Source: Kineosporiaceae bacterium SCSIO 59966 | GTDB lineage: Bacteria > Actinomycetota > Actinomycetes > Actinomycetales > SCSIO-59966 | NCBI GenBank assembly: GCA_020881835.1 | Contig: CP052876.1 | Location: 62,001-126,000 of the forward strand | DNA length: 64,000 nt | Reading direction: 5' to 3' | In this document: in pieces, positions 25,886-33,976 of the stretch | Layout of the letters: every line of letters starts with the position of its first letter | Numbering within the stretch: the stretch's first letter is position 1 | The notes under the pieces: generated by a model | What the model was told of the DNA's origin: nothing | Databases searched by the model: none | The model's input: only the letters and a program-made list of their open reading frames with translations | Position numbers and translations under genes: made by a program

Positions 25886-26290
25886 GTGAGACACGTCGAC
25901 GACCCGCCCGGGCACCTGGGGCCCGGCGAGGACCCTTCCGTCGAGGAGGAGACCTACGCGGTGCGGCCCTACGCCGTCACCGGCGGCCGGACGGCGTCCG
26001 CCTCCACCCAGATCCCGGTCGAGGCGCTCGTCCAGGCGCTCGCCGAGCCCGACGTCACGATGACGCCGGAGAAGCGGCGCATCGTCGAGCTCACGCAGCA
26101 CCAGTACCTGTCCGTCGCCGAGCTCTCGGCGCACCTGCGATTGCCGGTACCGGTGGTCCGGATCGTCCTGGGCGACCTCACGTCGTCCGGGTCGGTGCGG
26201 GTCCACGGGACGTCCCGGTCCGACGGCTACACCCCCGCAGCCACCCTCAGCGTCCTGGAGAGTGTTCTCAATGGCATTTCCTCGCTCTGA
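25886..26290 (+). CDS. cvnC: DUF742 protein, CvnC
   Basis: 134 residues. The DUF742 core is VRPYAVTGGRTAS, IVELTQHQYLSVAELSAHLRLPVPVVRIVLGDL and SVLESVLNGISSL, which reads as a winged helix. In conservons it is the third component, sitting between the roadblock protein and the GTPase. GTG 25886 is used. Its end overlaps the start of cvnD by 20 bases, which favours translational coupling. Confidence 0.93.
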   Translation: MRHVDDPPGHLGPGEDPSVEEETYAVRPYAVTGGRTASASTQIPVEALVQALAEPDVTMTPEKRRIVELTQHQYLSVAELSAHLRLPVPVVRIVLGDLTSSGSVRVHGTSRSDGYTPAATLSVLESVLNGISSL

Positions 26291-26909
26291 CGTCGCCTCC
26301 GCCGTGCCGGCGCAGGCCGCTCAGCCGGGTGGCGCCGGGACCCCGGACGGCCCGGACGCCGCGCCCACCGTGGTCAAGATCGTGGTCGCCGGCGGGTTCG
26401 CCGTCGGCAAGACGACGTTCATCGGCTCCATCTCCGACATCGAGCCGCTGACCACCGAGGCGCCGATGACCGAGCACTCCCTCGGCATCGACGACGCCGG
26501 CGGGGTCACCGACCGCAAGACGACGACGACCGTCGCGATGGACTTCGGCCGGATCGCGCTGCCGGGCAACCTGTGGCTCTACCTGTTCGGCACGCCCGGC
26601 CAGGACCGGTTCCTGTTCATGTGGGACGACCTGGTGCGCGGCGCCATCGGGGCGGTCGTGCTCGTCGACACCGAGCGGCTCGAGCAGTGCTTCCCCGCGG
26701 TGGACTACTTCGAGGCCCGCGCGATCCCGTTCGTCGTCGCGGTGAACTGCTTCGACGGCATCGCCCGGCACTCCCTGGACGACGTCCGCGAGGCGCTCGC
26801 CGTCCCCGCCCACGTGCCGATGGTCTACACCGACGCTCGCTCCCGTGGGGCGACCAAGCAGGTCCTCGTCACCCTCGTCCAGCTGGCGATGCAGCGCCTC
26901 ACGGCCTGA
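26271..26909 (+). CDS. cvnD: Small GTPase/ATP-GTP-binding protein, CvnD
   Basis: 212 residues. G1 loop VVAGGFAVGKTTFIGSIS, switch region TTTVAMDFGRIAL, G3-like LFGTPGQDRF and G4-like VNCFDG. These are the features of the Ras-like GTPase of conservons, which acts as the switch of the complex. ATG 26271 is preferred because GGAGAG lies eight bases upstream; GTG 26262 would add three residues. A possible hairpin follows at 26929. Confidence 0.93.
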   Translation: MAFPRSDVASAVPAQAAQPGGAGTPDGPDAAPTVVKIVVAGGFAVGKTTFIGSISDIEPLTTEAPMTEHSLGIDDAGGVTDRKTTTTVAMDFGRIALPGNLWLYLFGTPGQDRFLFMWDDLVRGAIGAVVLVDTERLEQCFPAVDYFEARAIPFVVAVNCFDGIARHSLDDVREALAVPAHVPMVYTDARSRGATKQVLVTLVQLAMQRLTA

Positions 26910-26928
26910 GCCCTGACCCGGTGGAGTG

Positions 26929-26947
26929 TCCGGACCGGACGTCCGGA
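26929..26947. terminator. Small hairpin between cvnD and cysK
   Basis: TCCGGAC and GTCCGGA arms with a five-base loop. It could end cvnABCD transcription or be an operator for cysK. Confidence 0.3.
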
Positions 26948-27006
26948 ATGTGAGACAGCGCCCCTGCGGGGAAGCCTGCCGCGGCGACGGGCTGTTGGGT
27001 GTGATC

Positions 27007-27936
27007 GTGCGCATCTATGACGACGTGACCCAGGTAGTCGGCCGGACCCCGCTCGTGCGGCTCAACCGTCTCACCGAGGGGTGCGGCGCCACCGTCGCCG
27101 CCAAGCTCGAGTTCAGCAACCCCGGAGGCAGTGTCAAGGACCGGATCGGGGTCTCCATGATCGAGGCCGCTGAACGCTCGGGCCAGCTGCGCCCGGGCGG
27201 CACCGTCGTCGAGGCGACGAGCGGCAACACCGGCATCGCCCTGGCCATGGTCGGTGCCGCCAAGGGCTACCGGGTCGTGCTGACGATGCCCGAGACGATG
27301 TCCAAGGAGCGCCGGGCGCTGCTGCGTGCCTTCGGAGCCGAGCTCGTCCTCACCCCCGGCAGCGAGGGGATGAAGGGGGCGGTCGCCAGGGCCGAGGAGA
27401 TCGGCGCCCGGGACAACGCCGTGCTGGTCCGCCAGTTCGCGAACGAGGCCAACCCCGAGGTGCACCGGCGGACCACCGCCGAGGAGATCTGGGCCGACAC
27501 CGACGGCCAGGTGGACGTCGTGGTGGCCGGTATCGGCACCGGCGGGACGATCACCGGTGTGGGGCAGGTCCTCAAGGAGCGCAAGCCGTCGGTGCGGATG
27601 GTCGCCGTCGAGCCGGCCGAGTCCCCGATCCTCACCGGTGGGCAGCCCGGCCCGCACAAGATCCAGGGGATCGGGGCGAACTTCGTCCCGGAGATCCTCG
27701 ACACCGGCATCTACGACGAGGTCGTGGACGTCGACGCCGACACCGCGGTCGAGTGGGCCCGCCGGTCCGCCCGGGAGGAGGGCCTGCTCGTCGGACTGTC
27801 CTCCGGCGCCGCACTGGCGGCCGCCGTCCAGGTCGCCCGCCGGGAGGAGAACACCGGCAAGCTCGTCGTCGTCGTCATCCCCTCCTTCGGTGAGCGCTAC
27901 CTGTCCACGGTCCTGTACAGCGACCTCATGGACTGA
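27007..27936 (+). CDS. cysK: Cysteine synthase A (O-acetylserine sulfhydrylase)
   Basis: 309 residues. [22 protein letters not shown] is the usual N-terminus and fixes the start at GTG 27007, although GTG 27001 is also in frame. The PLP lysine is in [11 protein letters not shown], the substrate loop is [10 protein letters not shown], and the glycine-rich PLP phosphate loop is [12 protein letters not shown]. It makes cysteine from O-acetylserine and sulfide. The serine acetyltransferase gene follows 10 bases later, so the two should form an operon and a cysteine synthase complex. Confidence 0.96.
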   Translation: MRIYDDVTQVVGRTPLVRLNRLTEGCGATVAAKLEFSNPGGSVKDRIGVSMIEAAERSGQLRPGGTVVEATSGNTGIALAMVGAAKGYRVVLTMPETMSKERRALLRAFGAELVLTPGSEGMKGAVARAEEIGARDNAVLVRQFANEANPEVHRRTTAEEIWADTDGQVDVVVAGIGTGGTITGVGQVLKERKPSVRMVAVEPAESPILTGGQPGPHKIQGIGANFVPEILDTGIYDEVVDVDADTAVEWARRSAREEGLLVGLSSGAALAAAVQVARREENTGKLVVVVIPSFGERYLSTVLYSDLMD

Positions 27937-27946
27937 CCCGGTGCAC

Positions 27947-28540
27947 ATGAACCGTCCTCCGGCCGTCGCGCCGGTCCGGCTGGGCTGGCGGCGGCGACTG
28001 GCCGAGGACCTGCGCACCGCTGCCAGCCGGGATCCCGCGGCCCGTTCGCGCGTCGAGCTCGTCCTGGCCTACCCCGGGCTGCACGCCCTGTGGCTGCACC
28101 GGGTGGCGCACCGGATGTGGGCGAGCCCCGGCCTGCGGCTCGCCGCCCGGGTGCTCTCGCACCTCAACCGGGCGCTCACCGGCATCGAGATCCACCCCGG
28201 CGCGGTCATCGGCCGCCGCTTCTTCATCGACCACGGGATGGGCGTCGTCATCGGCGAGACCGCCGTCGTCGGTGACGACGTCATGCTCTACCACGGGGTC
28301 ACCCTCGGCGGCCGCAGCTCGAGCCGCGGCAAGCGGCACCCGACCCTGGAGGACGGGGTGACCGTCGGCGCGGGGGCCCGGATCCTCGGGAACATCACCG
28401 TCGGGGCCGGGGCCCAGGTGGGCGCGAACGCGGTCGTCGTCAAGGACGTGCCGCCGGGTGCCGTCGTCGTCGGCATCCCCGGCCGGGTCCGGGGCACCGG
28501 CGGCGGCGAGGACCTCGTCGACCCGGCCCTGCTCATCTGA
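27947..28540 (+). CDS. cysE: Serine O-acetyltransferase
   Basis: 197 residues, the short actinobacterial form. The hexapeptide left-handed beta helix is clear ([19 protein letters not shown], then [39 protein letters not shown]). H in FIDHG and [12 protein letters not shown] are the active-site histidines of this family. The C-terminus ends PALLI; an Ile tail is what docks into CysK in the cysteine synthase complex. Directly downstream of cysK. Confidence 0.95.
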   Translation: MNRPPAVAPVRLGWRRRLAEDLRTAASRDPAARSRVELVLAYPGLHALWLHRVAHRMWASPGLRLAARVLSHLNRALTGIEIHPGAVIGRRFFIDHGMGVVIGETAVVGDDVMLYHGVTLGGRSSSRGKRHPTLEDGVTVGAGARILGNITVGAGAQVGANAVVVKDVPPGAVVVGIPGRVRGTGGGEDLVDPALLI

Positions 28541-28571
28541 GCCGCGGCAGCCGGGAATAAATCGGGGCCGG

Positions 28572-28598
28572 CTGGCACTCTAGAGGTACGAGTGCTAG
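28572..28598. promoter_or_regulatory. CIRCE element (HrcA operator) upstream of hsp20
   Basis: CTGGCACTC-N9-GAGTGCTAG, 15 of 18 bases identical to the CIRCE consensus TTAGCACTC-N9-GAGTGCTAA. A possible promoter (-35 TGGCAC at 28573, -10 TAGTTT at 28596, 17-base spacer) is embedded in it, so bound repressor would block it. Confidence 0.85.
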
Positions 28599-28677
28599 TT
28601 TGGCGCTCGCAAACTTCTGCCACAACTGTTCGGGCCGTCGCGCCCGCGGCGGCCTCGTGGACGAGGAGGTGGTTGTT

Positions 28678-29145
28678 GTGGCCCTGACCTTTGACCCCTT
28701 CCGTGAGATGGACCGGTTGGCGAGCCAGCTCATCGGCGCCACCACGACGGCGACGCGTGCGCCGCGCTGGATGCCGATGGACCTGTACCGCTCCGGTGAC
28801 CACTTCGTCATGAACGTCGACCTGCCCGGGGTGGACCCCGGCTCGATCGACCTGCAGGTCGACGGCAACACGCTCACTGTGCGCGCCGAGCGCACCCTGC
28901 ACCCCGAGGACGCGCAGTGGCTCGCCCAGGAGCGGCCGGCCGGCACGTTCATGCGCCAGCTCAACCTCGGTGACGGCCTCGACATCGACAACATCCACGC
29001 CAGTTACGAGCACGGCGTCCTGTCGCTGACCATCCCGGTCGCCGAGCAGGCCAAGCCGCGCCGGATCGCCGTGGACGTCAAGAAGGACGGCGCCTCTGAG
29101 GCGGTCGGCGAGGCCCCGCTCAAGGGCGAGGTGACCGCCGGCTGA
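28678..29145 (+). CDS. Hsp20/alpha-crystallin family small heat-shock protein
   Basis: 155 residues. The alpha-crystallin domain runs from MPMDLYRSGDHFVMNVDLPGVDPGSIDL through NTLTVRAERTL to EHGVLSLTIPVAEQAKPRRI, including the conserved GVLSLTIP. It is an ATP-independent holdase chaperone. GTG 28678 follows a strong GAGGAGGT site, so the 26-residue longer reading is unlikely. The CIRCE element upstream predicts heat induction through HrcA. Confidence 0.95.
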   Translation: MALTFDPFREMDRLASQLIGATTTATRAPRWMPMDLYRSGDHFVMNVDLPGVDPGSIDLQVDGNTLTVRAERTLHPEDAQWLAQERPAGTFMRQLNLGDGLDIDNIHASYEHGVLSLTIPVAEQAKPRRIAVDVKKDGASEAVGEAPLKGEVTAG

Positions 29146-29160
29146 TCCCCGACGGGGACG

Positions 29161-29180
29161 CCGCCGCTGAATGGCGGCGG
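29161..29180 (+). terminator. Hairpin after hsp20
   Basis: CCGCCGC and GCGGCGG arms with a short loop, 16 bases after the hsp20 stop and before the convergent PAC2 gene. No T-tract. Confidence 0.55.
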
Positions 29181-29215
29181 ACCCCCGCCGGAACGGTATC
29201 CAGGACGCCGACCCC

Positions 29216-30151
29216 TCAGTCGCCGAGCTCGCGGAGGAACCTCTCCACGTCGGCGGCGAGGGCGTCGGCGTCCGGCATCTCGTCCTCCGGCAGCGACGGG
29301 CCCATCAGCCCGGGCCCGCCCAGTGTGCGGCCGGAGACGATCGCGTCGTACTGACGCTCCAGGCCGCGCACCGCCTCGAGCGTCTCGGCCGAGTCGGCCA
29401 CCTGCGCGTCGACCTGCGCGAGGACCTCCGCACCGGCCGCCCGCAGCTTCTCTGTCGGGAGCTCAACCTCGACCAGGTCTGACAGCGCCTCCAGGAGCGC
29501 GACCGCCGCCGGCGGGAACTCCGCGGCTGCGAGGTAGTGCGGGACGTGGGCGGTGAAGCCCACGGTGGGGTGGCCCCACTGACCGAGCCTCAGTTCCAGC
29601 ATGGCCCCGACGTGCCCGGGGACCTGGACGTCACCGATCCAGCGGGGACGTCCGGCGATGAGCTCGCGGTCGCTGGCGTGTGCGGTCAGCCCGACCGGCC
29701 GGGTGTGCGGTGCGGCCCACGGAACGCCGTGCAGACCCACGGTGAGCCGGACGCCGAGCTGCTCGACGAGCATCCGGACCGAGAGCGCGAACCGCTCCCA
29801 CTGGGTATCCGGCTCCGGACCGGCGAGCAGGTACAGCAGCGAGCTGTCGGGCAGCCGCAGCTCGTGCACGACGAGCTCGGGCACGTCGACGGACGTGTAC
29901 CGGTCGGCGGAGAACGCCATCCGTGGCCGGCGGGAGCGGTAGTCGAGCAGCTGGTCGACGTCGAACCGGACGACGAGCCGGTGCGGCAGCTGGTCGAGCA
30001 GGTGGGCCGCGGCGAGGGAGGCCGCCGAGCCGGCGTCGACGAACCCGTCGAGGACGTGCACGAGAACCGGCGCCGCCGGCACCTGGTCCGGCGTGCGCCG
30101 CGAGACGTCGGCAACGAGTTCGAAGAGCTCCTCGGGTGGCAGCACGCCCAC
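29216..30151 (-). CDS. PAC2 family protein
   Basis: 311 residues. VLVHVLDGFVDAGSAASLAAAHLLDQL and LPDSSLLYLLAGPEPDTQWERFA, together with TVGLHGVPWAAPHTRP, are the PAC2 (proteasome assembly chaperone) fold seen in many actinobacteria. The archaeal and eukaryotic namesakes help build the proteasome; the bacterial role is not settled. GTG 30151 is selected because GGGAG lies just upstream and sequence before it overlaps an intergenic repeat. The C-terminal region is acidic and helical. Confidence 0.85.
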   Translation of the reverse strand: MGVLPPEELFELVADVSRRTPDQVPAAPVLVHVLDGFVDAGSAASLAAAHLLDQLPHRLVVRFDVDQLLDYRSRRPRMAFSADRYTSVDVPELVVHELRLPDSSLLYLLAGPEPDTQWERFALSVRMLVEQLGVRLTVGLHGVPWAAPHTRPVGLTAHASDRELIAGRPRWIGDVQVPGHVGAMLELRLGQWGHPTVGFTAHVPHYLAAAEFPPAAVALLEALSDLVEVELPTEKLRAAGAEVLAQVDAQVADSAETLEAVRGLERQYDAIVSGRTLGGPGLMGPSLPEDEMPDADALAADVERFLRELGD

Positions 30152-30219
30152 ATTCTCCCACCGCGGGGAAGGCCCGGAGTCGTCCCGCTGCGTTGACCCC
30201 CCGGCCGTGCCGTCCGGCT

Positions 30220-30282
30220 CACAGAATGCTGGGTTGGTGGCGCGACACGCCGGACGAGCCGTGCTGAGCGCAGCATTCTGTG
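30220..30282 (-). repeat. 63-bp inverted-end element, copy B
   Basis: Perfect 12-bp inverted ends CACAGAATGCTG and CAGCATTCTGTG. Its complement aligns without gaps to the copy at 21785-21847. It lies in the divergent region between the PAC2 gene and mazE. Confidence 0.9.
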
Positions 30283-30299
30283 GCGGAGGCCCACAGTAG

Positions 30300-30320
30300 T
30301 ACCGCGGTAGCATTGCGGTA
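30300..30320. promoter_or_regulatory. Inverted repeat at the mazE start
   Basis: TACCGC-N9-GCGGTA, with the last A being the first base of the mazE ATG. A TAGCAT -10-like hexamer lies inside at 30308. This fits autoregulation by the antitoxin on a leaderless transcript. Confidence 0.55.
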
Positions 30321-30550
30321 TGAAACTCAGCGTCAGTCTGCCCGAGGAGGATGTGGCCATCCTCGACGAGTTCGCCCGCGCCGCCGGCCTCCCCTCGAGG
30401 TCGGCCGCGTTGCACCACGCTGTCCGCATGCTCCGTCTGCCCGACCTGGAGCAGGACTACGAAGCGGCCTGGCGCGAGTGGGATGTATCAGGCGACCACG
30501 AGGCGTGGAGCGTGACCGTGGCAGACGGAATCGCCGATGCTGCGCGGTGA
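30320..30550 (+). CDS. mazE: Ribbon-helix-helix antitoxin (MazE-like)
   Basis: 76 residues. The N-terminus [38 protein letters not shown] is a ribbon-helix-helix DNA-binding domain. The acidic C-terminus ([21 protein letters not shown]) would wrap and neutralise the toxin. It overlaps the toxin gene by 14 bases. The inverted repeat at its start suggests it represses its own promoter. Base composition is a little less GC-rich than neighbours, as often seen for mobile toxin-antitoxin pairs. Confidence 0.88.
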   Translation: MKLSVSLPEEDVAILDEFARAAGLPSRSAALHHAVRMLRLPDLEQDYEAAWREWDVSGDHEAWSVTVADGIADAAR

Positions 30551-30884
30551 GATTCGGCTCGTCGACCTAGATCCTGTGCGCGGGAGTGAGGCCAACAAGC
30601 GACGTCCGGCGGTGATCGTCAGCAACGACCGAGCGAACTCCACGGCGGCGCGCCTCGGACGCGGAGTGGTCACCGTCGTACCGGTTACCGGTAACACCGA
30701 CCGGATCTTCCCGTTCCAGGCACTGCTGCCGGCAGCTGCGACCGGCCTGCAGCAAGACTCCAAGGCTCAGGCCGAGCAGGTCCGCTCGGTCGCAGTCGAG
30801 CGGGTCGGCGCGGTCGTCGGCCGTGCACCCGCTGACGTCATGGTGCAGCTGGACGACGCACTGCGTCTCCACCTGCAGCTGTGA
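30537..30884 (+). CDS. mazF: MazF/PemK family endoribonuclease toxin
   Basis: 115 residues. [34 protein letters not shown] has the G-E-I-R, D-x-x-P-x-x-G-S-E and RPAVIVSND features of Maz[18 protein letters not shown] and [17 protein letters not shown] complete the fold. It cleaves mRNA at short sequence motifs and is held inactive by MazE. Its last residues and stop codon lie in the first unit of a 17-bp tandem repeat. Confidence 0.92.
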   Translation: MLRGEIRLVDLDPVRGSEANKRRPAVIVSNDRANSTAARLGRGVVTVVPVTGNTDRIFPFQALLPAAATGLQQDSKAQAEQVRSVAVERVGAVVGRAPADVMVQLDDALRLHLQL

Positions 30885-30925
30885 CCACGTCGCAGCTGCG
30901 ACCACGCCGCAGCTGTGACCACATC
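30875..30925. repeat. 17-bp tandem triplication at the mazF end
   Basis: Units 30875-30891, 30892-30908, 30909-30925 based on GCAGCTGTGACCAC; the first holds the mazF stop codon. Confidence 0.85.
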
Positions 30926-30968
30926 GGCCGACGTCCGGGGTGATCTCCCGGCGCGTTAACGTCTCGCC

Positions 30969-32156
30969 ATGGAGGACGTGATCGTCGTCGGCGGCGGCAT
31001 CGTCGGGCTGGCGACCGCGTGGCGGCTGCTGCAGGCCCGCCCCGCCGACTCCGTCGTCGTCCTGGAGAAGGAGACCGAGGTCGGCCGGCACCAGAGCGGG
31101 CACAACAGCGGGGTCATCCACTCCGGCGTCTACTACCAGCCCGGCAGCCTCAAGGCCCGCCTGTGCCGCGCGGGGCTGCGGGCGACGAAGGACTTCTGCC
31201 GCGACCACGGCATCCCGCTCGCCACCCCGGGCAAGCTCGTCGTCGCCACCTCCGACGACGAGGTGCACCGGCTGCGGGCGCTGCGCGAGCGGGCGACGAC
31301 GAACGGCCTGACCACCGAGTGGCTGGGCGCTGGCGAGCTGCGCAGGCGTGAGCCGGCCATCGCCGGGCGGGCCGCGATGCTCGTCCCCGAGACCGGGGTC
31401 ACCGACTACCGGGCGGTGACCCGGACGCTGGCCAGGCTCGTCGCCGACGCCGGCGGGCGGGTGCTGACGGGTGCCGCGGTGACGTCGGTCCACGAGACCC
31501 GGGACGCCGTCACCGTGGTCGCCGGCGGGCAGGTGCACCGCGCCCGCCGGCTCGTCGTCTGCGCCGGCCTGCAGGCGGACCGGCTGCTGCGGCTGGCCGG
31601 GGTGGAGCCGGACTTCCGGGTCGTACCGTTCCGCGGGGAGTACTACCGGGTCGCCCCGCAGCGGGCCGAGCAGATCCGTCACCTGGTCTACCCGGTGCCG
31701 GACCCGCGGCTACCCTTCCTCGGCGTCCACGTCACCCCCGGCGTGGACGGCTCGGTGACGGTGGGACCTAACGCCGTCCCGGGCCTGGCCCGCGAGGGGT
31801 ACCGCAAGGGGCAGGTGGTGTGGCGGGACGCCGTCGACGCCCTCGGCTACCCGGGCACCTGGCGGCTGGCCCGGCGGCACTGGCGCTCCGGGCTGGCGGA
31901 GGCACGCAACTCGCTGTCCCGCCGCGGCTACCTGGCCGCCGTGCGCCGCTACTGGCCCGACCTCACCGTGGAGGACCTGCTGCCGCACGAGGCGGGCATC
32001 CGGGCCCAGGCGGTGCGGCACGACGGCACCCTGGTCGACGACTTCCTGCTCCGGCGCACCGGCCGGTCCCTGCACGTCTGCAATGCTCCGTCGCCGGCCG
32101 CGACGTCGGCGCTGCCCATCGCCGACCTCGTCGTCCAGCGCCTGCTGGCGGACTGA
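30969..32156 (+). CDS. lhgO: L-2-hydroxyglutarate oxidase
   Basis: 395 residues, an FAD-dependent DAO-family enzyme. VIVVGGGIVGLATAWRLL binds FAD, and VGRHQSGHNSGVIHSGVYYQPGSLKARLC is diagnostic for LhgO/L2HGDH. VVPFRGEYYRVAP and the C-terminal HVCNAPSPAATSALPI are also typical. It oxidises L-2-hydroxyglutarate to 2-oxoglutarate and passes electrons to the quinone pool. ATG 30969 sits close to the probable promoter. It stands alone. Confidence 0.93.
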   Translation: MEDVIVVGGGIVGLATAWRLLQARPADSVVVLEKETEVGRHQSGHNSGVIHSGVYYQPGSLKARLCRAGLRATKDFCRDHGIPLATPGKLVVATSDDEVHRLRALRERATTNGLTTEWLGAGELRRREPAIAGRAAMLVPETGVTDYRAVTRTLARLVADAGGRVLTGAAVTSVHETRDAVTVVAGGQVHRARRLVVCAGLQADRLLRLAGVEPDFRVVPFRGEYYRVAPQRAEQIRHLVYPVPDPRLPFLGVHVTPGVDGSVTVGPNAVPGLAREGYRKGQVVWRDAVDALGYPGTWRLARRHWRSGLAEARNSLSRRGYLAAVRRYWPDLTVEDLLPHEAGIRAQAVRHDGTLVDDFLLRRTGRSLHVCNAPSPAATSALPIADLVVQRLLAD

Positions 32157-32198
32157 CCGCGAGCAGGCCGCCCAGAACCCGGCTCCTGGGCGGGCAGG

Positions 32199-33311
32199 TC
32201 AGGGCACCCGCAGGATCCGCACCGGGTCGCGGTAGGCCGCCCGCAGCGCAGGCGGCACGGCCGCGACCAGCGCTGCGATCACCGCCAGCGTGGCCACCGC
32301 GACCGTGAACGCGACGCCCGGCAGGGCACCGGCGAGGCGCCAGTCGAGAAGCAGTCCGACGAGGACCCCGAGCAGCGCGCCGGTCACCGAGCAGAGGCCC
32401 ACCTGGAGCAGCACATGCACGAGGATCCCGGTCCGGGTCGCACCGAGAGCCCGCCGCCGGCCGTGGTCGCGGGCCCGCTGGGCGACGGCGCCGAACTGGG
32501 TGACGGTGATGAGCACCATCCCGGCGGCGAGCACCACCCACACCAGCCGCCGGCTGGTCTGCGCCAGCTGCGACCCGATGACGTCCTGCAGCCGGGCGAG
32601 GCTGCCCTGTGTGGTGACGGTGAGCTGGTTCGGGTCCTGCGCGACGAGCACCGCGGTCGCGGCGCGGGCGAGGTCCTCGACGTCCCGGACGGTGGCGACG
32701 CTGATCATGATCGTGCGGACGGTCTCCCCGCGCGCGGGCTCGTCGTGGACGAGGACGCTGTCGCCGAGGCCGGCGAGCGGGCCGGTGGCGGTGAACGTGC
32801 CGACGACCGGGGCGTGCGAGGTGGGGGAGGCGACGCCGCCGACCGGTTCGAGCAGGCCCAGTCGCGTCATCGCGCCGGCGTCGACGAGCGCGTCGCCGGC
32901 GCGGGGGGCGCGGTAGGCCGCGGTCTGCAGGCCGGGCGGCCAGGAGCCGTAGACCCGGCGGGCCGGCACGGCGGCCCCGCTCGGGACGGCGGGGTTGGTG
33001 ACGTCGAACGCCTGCCCGAGCCCGATGACCCACTCGACGCCGTCGAGAGCCGCGACGGCAGGCACGCTCACGGCGCTGACCCGGGCCCGGTCCTGGTCGT
33101 CCGTGAGGGTGATCAGTCGTCCCGCCGGGGAGTCGATCTCGGACAGCACCCGGCGTTCGGAGGCGACGGTCTGCCCCGTCGTGGCCAGGATGGCCGCGGT
33201 GACACCGGCGACGACGAGCGCGGACACGGCACTCGCGACGCGCTGTCCCCGGACGGCGAGCACGGCGTCCCGCGCCGCCGTGACCGCTGCGCCGAGGGCG
33301 GAGGGCCTCAT
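32199..33311 (-). CDS. FtsX-like ABC exporter permease
   Basis: About 370 residues. One N-terminal membrane helix (VASAVSALVVAGVTAAIL), a long extracytoplasmic domain, and three C-terminal helices (LVWVVLAAGMVLITV, ILVHVLLQVGLCSVTGALLGVLVG, VAFTVAVATLAVIAALVAAVPP). This is the MacB/FtsX topology of mechanotransmission exporters rather than a channel importer. It overlaps the ATPase gene by four bases (ATGA). With the upstream ATPase, adaptor and lipoprotein it forms an exporter operon whose cargo is unknown. Confidence 0.8.
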   Translation of the reverse strand: MRPSALGAAVTAARDAVLAVRGQRVASAVSALVVAGVTAAILATTGQTVASERRVLSEIDSPAGRLITLTDDQDRARVSAVSVPAVAALDGVEWVIGLGQAFDVTNPAVPSGAAVPARRVYGSWPPGLQTAAYRAPRAGDALVDAGAMTRLGLLEPVGGVASPTSHAPVVGTFTATGPLAGLGDSVLVHDEPARGETVRTIMISVATVRDVEDLARAATAVLVAQDPNQLTVTTQGSLARLQDVIGSQLAQTSRRLVWVVLAAGMVLITVTQFGAVAQRARDHGRRRALGATRTGILVHVLLQVGLCSVTGALLGVLVGLLLDWRLAGALPGVAFTVAVATLAVIAALVAAVPPALRAAYRDPVRILRVP

Positions 33312-33976
33312 CCCTCGATCAGCACCTGGTCGTCGGCGCCGGCCGCCCGGGCCCGGTCGTGGGTGGCCACCACGACGGTGGCGCCGTCGCGGGCGGCAGC
33401 GTGCAGGGCGTCCCAGACGACGTCGGCGGAGTCGGCGTCCAGGTTGCCGGTGGGTTCGTCGGCGAGGATCACGGCGGGGTTCTTGACCAGTGCCCGGCAC
33501 AGCGCGATCCGCTGCGCCTGGCCACCGGAGACCTCCCCCGGTCGGTGCCGGGCCCGGTCCGCGACCCCGAAGCGCTCCATCAGCCGGATGCCTCGCGTGG
33601 CCGCCTCACGCTCCGGCATCCCGGCGATGGTGCCTGCCTCGGTGACGTTGGCGAGGGCCGTGCGGGAGGGGTCCAGGACGGCGTCCTGGAAGACGAACCC
33701 GATCTGGCTGGCCCGCAGCGCGGACCGCTCGGCGTCCCGCCACCGCGTCACGGGCACCCCGTCCCAGCGCACCGTCCCGGCGGTGGGGGTGAGCATCAGA
33801 CCGATGACGTAGAGCAGGGTGGACTTGCCGGACCCGGAGGGGCCGGTGACGGCCGTCAGCGCTCCGGCGCGGAACTCCTTCGAGATCCCGGCCAGCACCG
33901 GGGCAGCCGACTGCCGGTAGCCGAACGACAGCTCGTGGACGGCGAGCCGGGCCGGGGGTGCCGTGGGGGCCGTCAC
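33308..33976 (-). CDS. ABC transporter ATPase, MacB/LolD type
   Basis: 222 residues. Walker A is GPSGSGKST, the Q loop is FVFQDAVLDPSRTALANV, the signature is VSGGQAQRIALCRALVKNP, Walker B is VILADEPTGNLD and the H loop is VVATHD. DEPTGNLD is characteristic of the LolD/MacB exporter branch. GTG start overlaps the adaptor stop by four bases. Confidence 0.93.
   Translation of the reverse strand: MTAPTAPPARLAVHELSFGYRQSAAPVLAGISKEFRAGALTAVTGPSGSGKSTLLYVIGLMLTPTAGTVRWDGVPVTRWRDAERSALRASQIGFVFQDAVLDPSRTALANVTEAGTIAGMPEREAATRGIRLMERFGVADRARHRPGEVSGGQAQRIALCRALVKNPAVILADEPTGNLDADSADVVWDALHAAARDGATVVVATHDRARAAGADDQVLIEG

Noticed and set aside
26929-27006. Possible riboswitch before cysK
   Set aside because: The leader is under 100 bases and shows only short hairpins; no SAM or T-box features were found.
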